A program made the position numbers and the translations under genes. DNA of 33,457 bases from CAYPZU01 sp964415395. Its GTDB lineage: Bacteria > Chlamydiota > Chlamydiia > Chlamydiales > SM23-39. The stretch lies in NCBI GenBank assembly GCA_964415395.1, contig CAYPZU010000020.1:1-33457 (forward strand), written 5' to 3'. The notes below the pieces were generated by a model. The model saw nothing but the letters and a program-made list of their open reading frames with translations, was not told where the DNA came from and did no database searches. Positions 31,074-33,457 of this stretch are shown here, in pieces; position 1 is the first letter of the stretch; every line of letters begins with the position of its first letter.

Positions 31074-32016
31074 TTCTCGCCTTGCTCTCTGTGTTCAAGA
31101 GGATGAAGTGGTCGATCGCTTTTGAAATGAACGAATTTGGAGAGATGTTCGTGCAATAAGGCGTCGCGATTTCATAGCTGCCCGGAGCCATTTTTCGGAA
31201 CGCCTCATCCATTTCCAGTTCGTTGAAGTTCATGTCTCCCATCGCGATCGAAGGGATGCCGTCTTTTTGGGATTCCGCAACATAGGAGCCGAATTCAAAA
31301 CGGGCAGGACCTACCGGATCTCCCGGGATGTGGGCGTTATAGATCCGGAGGCGGGTTCCCTGGTCGAGCCTCTTGAAAATCAGTTCCTGAAATCCTCTTG
31401 TATCCGCGGAAAAAATCCGGGGGGTTTGGCTCGCTTCCAGTTCAAAAAGGCGGGTGTCGTAGATTACCGCATTTTGATCTTTAGCTCCGTTTTCATCCTG
31501 TAGAATCAATTTGAAGCGGGGAGGGAGTCTGCTTTGCAGATTTTCAAGGAAGGCGGCTCCGCATTCCTGCAAAGCGACCAGGCTGCGCGGCTGGACGGGA
31601 TGGGACAGCATCTCGAGAACTTGATCAACTGTGTGTTTTTCCCGCAGCGTCAGAGGTGAGTTGGGTAGGAGAACGTTTTCCTGAGCGAGCATCGAGCGGG
31701 AAAGGCCCTGGGAATTTTCCTCGACCCACTTAAAATAAATTGTATTCATGACGTTCCAGGAGGCGATTCCAAGACCTTCGAACGACATCCCGATCGGCAA
31801 GTGGTCGGAGGGGAATTGCCATTTTTCCTGGAGCTCGCCCACATATTGGCCTTTCGGGACCAGGATGGGAGCCAGAGACGTTTCGGCCTTGAATTTCCGG
31901 TAAGCCGATTTTGAGGAGGGAGAAGCCGTTTCAGAGGCGGCTAAGGAATTGAGGATGAGAGGCGCGGCTGCAAGCGGGAGTAAAATTGAATAGTGAATTT
32001 TTTCCTTAATCTTCAT
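31009..32016 (-). CDS. Exported endonuclease/exonuclease/phosphatase (EEP)-fold protein with altered motif order
   Basis: From ATG 32016 (AGGAG upstream) the product has 335 residues with a signal peptide of about 28 residues. EEP motifs are present: ASWNVMN (85-91, Asn88), ALQECG (148-153, Glu151), YNAHIPGDP (226-234, His229), AMGDMNFNE (258-266, Asp261 and Asn263) and KAIDHFIL (299-306). The SDHxP motif, normally the last catalytic element, is instead at residues 70-74, before the Asn motif. This suggests circular permutation. The fold covers Mg2+-dependent nucleases, phosphoinositide phosphatases and sphingomyelinases. Being exported, it acts in the periplasm or outside the cell; the substrate is unknown. 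An in-frame ATG at 32067 would disrupt the signal peptide. Confidence 0.8.
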   Translation of the reverse strand: MKIKEKIHYSILLPLAAAPLILNSLAASETASPSSKSAYRKFKAETSLAPILVPKGQYVGELQEKWQFPSDHLPIGMSFEGLGIASWNVMNTIYFKWVEENSQGLSRSMLAQENVLLPNSPLTLREKHTVDQVLEMLSHPVQPRSLVALQECGAAFLENLQSRLPPRFKLILQDENGAKDQNAVIYDTRLFELEASQTPRIFSADTRGFQELIFKRLDQGTRLRIYNAHIPGDPVGPARFEFGSYVAESQKDGIPSIAMGDMNFNELEMDEAFRKMAPGSYEIATPYCTNISPNSFISKAIDHFILLNTESKARISRPEELLAGLEETVALLEKK

Positions 32017-32075
32017 AAAAGCTCCTGTTTTTTTAACATTTATATCACCGAGAATAATTAAAGTCATTTTCGTGT

Positions 32076-32081
32076 TATAAT
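32076..32081 (+). promoter_or_regulatory. Candidate -10 box (TATAAT) upstream of the small exported protein
   Basis: A perfect TATAAT lies in AT-rich DNA 25 bases before the GTG at 32107. No convincing -35 hexamer was found at the usual distance. Confidence 0.35.
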
Positions 32082-32106
32082 ATATTGAAAAAATGGAATT
32101 ATACTG

Positions 32107-32628
32107 GTGCTTTTAAAATATTTAGTTGGGATTATCCTAGCGGCTGGTCCTATAGCGCCTGCTGAAGGGGAAAAGGATGAGGGCTGGTTTCCTGTAGAGC
32201 AGAAAGAAGAGACGCCGTTTGGCGGAGATGAAATCGACCCTTCGATCTGGGTTGTATTCGCTAAGCAGCTGGCGGGGGAAAAGATCGTTCTCCGCTTTCC
32301 TGAAGATCCAACCTATAGCCATCCGGCCCCAGGAGTGTTGGAAATCGTAGCGTCGAAAGATGGCGAACAGTTCGTCTTGAGAGCAGTCGAAAAAGGGGAG
32401 AGGGGCGACCCGTTCGCAGTGAGAGCTGCTGAGATTCAGGCGCTTCCGGACGCAGAGGCTTTTGAAATCGACCAAGCCGCGTCGAGTCTTCTCTATAAAA
32501 GGGAGGGGAAATGGGTCCGGGAGCAGATCGTTCAGTCGGCAGGCCACTATTTCCTGTTTCAAACGACCAGTCCTAAGGCAGATGAAGCCAGCCACCGCAT
32601 TTTTTTCACGTCATTTCAGGTCGAATAA
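32107..32628 (+). CDS. Predicted exported protein of unknown function (173 aa)
   Basis: The frame begins with GTG at 32107; an ATG just upstream is in another frame and closes quickly. The N-terminus is a signal peptide (LLKYLVGIILAAGPIAPAEG), followed by an acidic mature protein of about 150 residues, mostly β-type, with WVVFAKQLAGEKIVLRFPED and GHYFLFQTTSP as its most hydrophobic parts. No family recognised. It is divergent from the EEP-fold gene, both products being exported, and is followed by a good terminator. The start codon lacks a clear Shine-Dalgarno. Confidence 0.7.
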   Translation: MLLKYLVGIILAAGPIAPAEGEKDEGWFPVEQKEETPFGGDEIDPSIWVVFAKQLAGEKIVLRFPEDPTYSHPAPGVLEIVASKDGEQFVLRAVEKGERGDPFAVRAAEIQALPDAEAFEIDQAASSLLYKREGKWVREQIVQSAGHYFLFQTTSPKADEASHRIFFTSFQVE

Positions 32629-32637
32629 ATTTTCCGG

Positions 32638-32675
32638 AAATCGCCCCTTCCCGAGTGTCTGGAGGCGATTTTTTT
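32638..32675 (+). terminator. Rho-independent terminator after the small exported protein
   Basis: AAATCGCC (32638-32645) pairs with GGCGATTT (32664-32671) and the T-run continues to 32675. Confidence 0.8.
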
Positions 32676-32707
32676 CTCTCGGAAAAAAGAAAAAAAATCG
32701 AAACCAT

Positions 32708-32737
32708 TTGCACGAAATTCACGACTTTAGGTATGTT
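32708..32737 (+). promoter_or_regulatory. Candidate rRNA promoter
   Basis: TTGCAC (32708-32713), 18 bases, TATGTT (32732-32737), about 170 bases upstream of the 16S 5' end. A second -35-like TTGACA occurs at 32820-32825, but its -10 partner is poor. Confidence 0.4.
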
Positions 32738-32855
32738 AGTCTCACTTCTTTGATGACTGATTCACAAAGAAATAGAACAGCAAGACTGTTCAGGATCTAA
32801 CAAGGTCGCTTTAAGATATTTTGACAGTAGAAGAAGAGAAGAATGTACAAGAAAT

Positions 32856-32886
32856 AAGCTTGTGTGGAGTTTGTGAAAACAAGCTT
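32856..32886 (+). other. rRNA leader stem (possible processing structure)
   Basis: AAGCTTGT (32856-32863) and ACAAGCTT (32879-32886) form an eight-pair stem 20-25 bases before the mature 16S end. Pre-16S leaders commonly have such stems for RNase processing or NusA/B-type control. Confidence 0.5.
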
Positions 32887-32907
32887 CACTCGTCATAAGT
32901 AATTTAT

Positions 32908-33457
32908 TTTTTTTGAGAATTTGATCTTGGTTCAGATCGAATGCTGACGGCGTGGATGAGGCATGCAAGTCGTACGGTATAGGGGCAACTCTATATAGTG
33001 GCGCAAGGGTTAGTAATACATAGATAATCTGCCTCCGACCTGGGAATAACGGCTGGAAACGGCCGCTAATACCGAATGAGGTGAGACAGGGCATCCTGTC
33101 TTTATCAATGCGGGGGACCGAAAGGCCTTGTGGTTGGAGAAGAGTCTATGGGATATCAGCTAGTTGGTAGGGTAATGGCCTACCAAGGCTAAGACGTCTA
33201 GGCGGATTGAGAGATTGACCGCCAACACTGGGACTGAGACACTGCCCAGACTCCTACGGGAGGCTGCAGTCGAGAATCTTTCGCAATGGGCGCAAGCCTG
33301 ACGAAGCGACGCCGTGTGAGCGAAGAAGGCCTTCGGGTTGTAAAGCTCTTTCGCAAGGGAACAAGAAAGGTTGGATAACACCCAGCCAATTTGATGGTAC
33401 TTTGTAAAGAAGCACCGGCTAACTCCGTGCCAGCAGCTGCGGTAATACGGAGGGTGC
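32908..33457 (+). rRNA. rrs: 16S ribosomal RNA, 5' ~550 nt (truncated by window end)
   Basis: The sequence has the chlamydial form of the 5' region (GAGAATTTGATCTTGGTTCAG), the Chlamydiales-specific CGGCGTGGATGAGGCAT at 32948-32964, the ACTCCTACGGGAGGCTGCAGT helix (universal 338 site) at about 33251, and the 530 loop (GTGCCAGCAGCTGCGGTAATAC) at the right edge. The mature 5' end is estimated by alignment to known genes and may be off by a few bases. The remainder of the operon is beyond the window. Confidence 0.97.

Noticed and set aside
32760..33094. Minus-strand frame across the 16S 5' region
   Set aside because: It is antisense to the rRNA gene and leader; open frames over rRNA are a known artefact.
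1..33457. CRISPR array, tRNA genes, insertion sequences or prophage genes
   Set aside because: No regularly spaced repeats, no transposase or integrase motifs and no recognisable tRNA cloverleaf were seen in the gaps.

Overview
The window comes from a chlamydia-like bacterium (phylum Chlamydiae, an environmental or amoeba-associated lineage). The clearest evidence is the first ~550 nt of a 16S rRNA gene at the right end, which contains the order-specific stretch CGGCGTGGATGAGGCAT. The gene content agrees: Legionella-type major outer membrane proteins, a plant-like sterol reductase fragment, two branched-chain amino acid carriers, and large lineage-specific proteins of unknown function behind AT-rich promoters. 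Coding DNA is fairly GC-rich and densely packed. Several convergent pairs overlap or share stop-codon bases. I cannot assign a family or genus by reading alone.

Layout, left to right. 1-224: start of a Δ7-sterol-reductase-like gene running off the left edge. 225-1767: a possible leader-peptide/stem region and the first LIVCS (BrnQ-type) carrier. 1741-3057: a YchJ-like SEC-C protein and an orphan lipoprotein. 3084-3149: back-to-back promoters. 3173-6064: a secreted TPS-domain (filamentous haemagglutinin-like) protein. 6061-7209: a second BrnQ-type carrier with a palindrome at its promoter. 7275-11400: a four-gene exporter operon (HlyD-like adaptor, TolC/NodT-like lipoprotein, MacB/DevC-like permease, ATPase). 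11495-16369: a DUF3096 micro-protein, two MOMP-like barrels on either side of a penicillin-binding-fold serine hydrolase, and an FAH-family enzyme. 16439-18218: a 566-aa orphan protein. 18239-21012: a terminator overlapping the start of a small exported protein, then pirin, an orphan overlapping marC, and an FSA-type transaldolase. 21009-25690: a 694-aa orphan, an RluA pseudouridine synthase, a GGQ release-factor-like rescue protein, a PPC/DUF296 protein and another orphan. 25822-26460: an RRM RNA-binding protein with a long leader and a strong terminator. 26455-26886: a hotdog thioesterase. 26917-29539: the RNA-repair operon. 29551-32628: a membrane protein, a duplicated-domain orphan with no ordinary start codon, an exported EEP-fold protein with apparently permuted motif order, and a small exported protein. 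32708-33457: rRNA promoter, leader and partial 16S.

The strongest candidate for something new is 26917-29539. One polypeptide joins an RNA 2',3'-cyclic phosphodiesterase (ThpR/LigT) directly to a shortened archease. It is translationally coupled to the RNA ligase RtcB and followed by an NTF2-like protein and a terminator. Archease activates RtcB, whereas ThpR would normally open the cyclic phosphate that RtcB uses, so the fusion joins an RtcB activator to an enzyme that may compete with RtcB. Secondary items are the apparent circular permutation in the secreted EEP protein (31009-32016), the ATC start candidate at 30072, the terminator that encloses a ribosome-binding site at 18239-18281, and the leader structure upstream of the first brnQ. 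All family calls come from motif recognition by eye; no searches were run.
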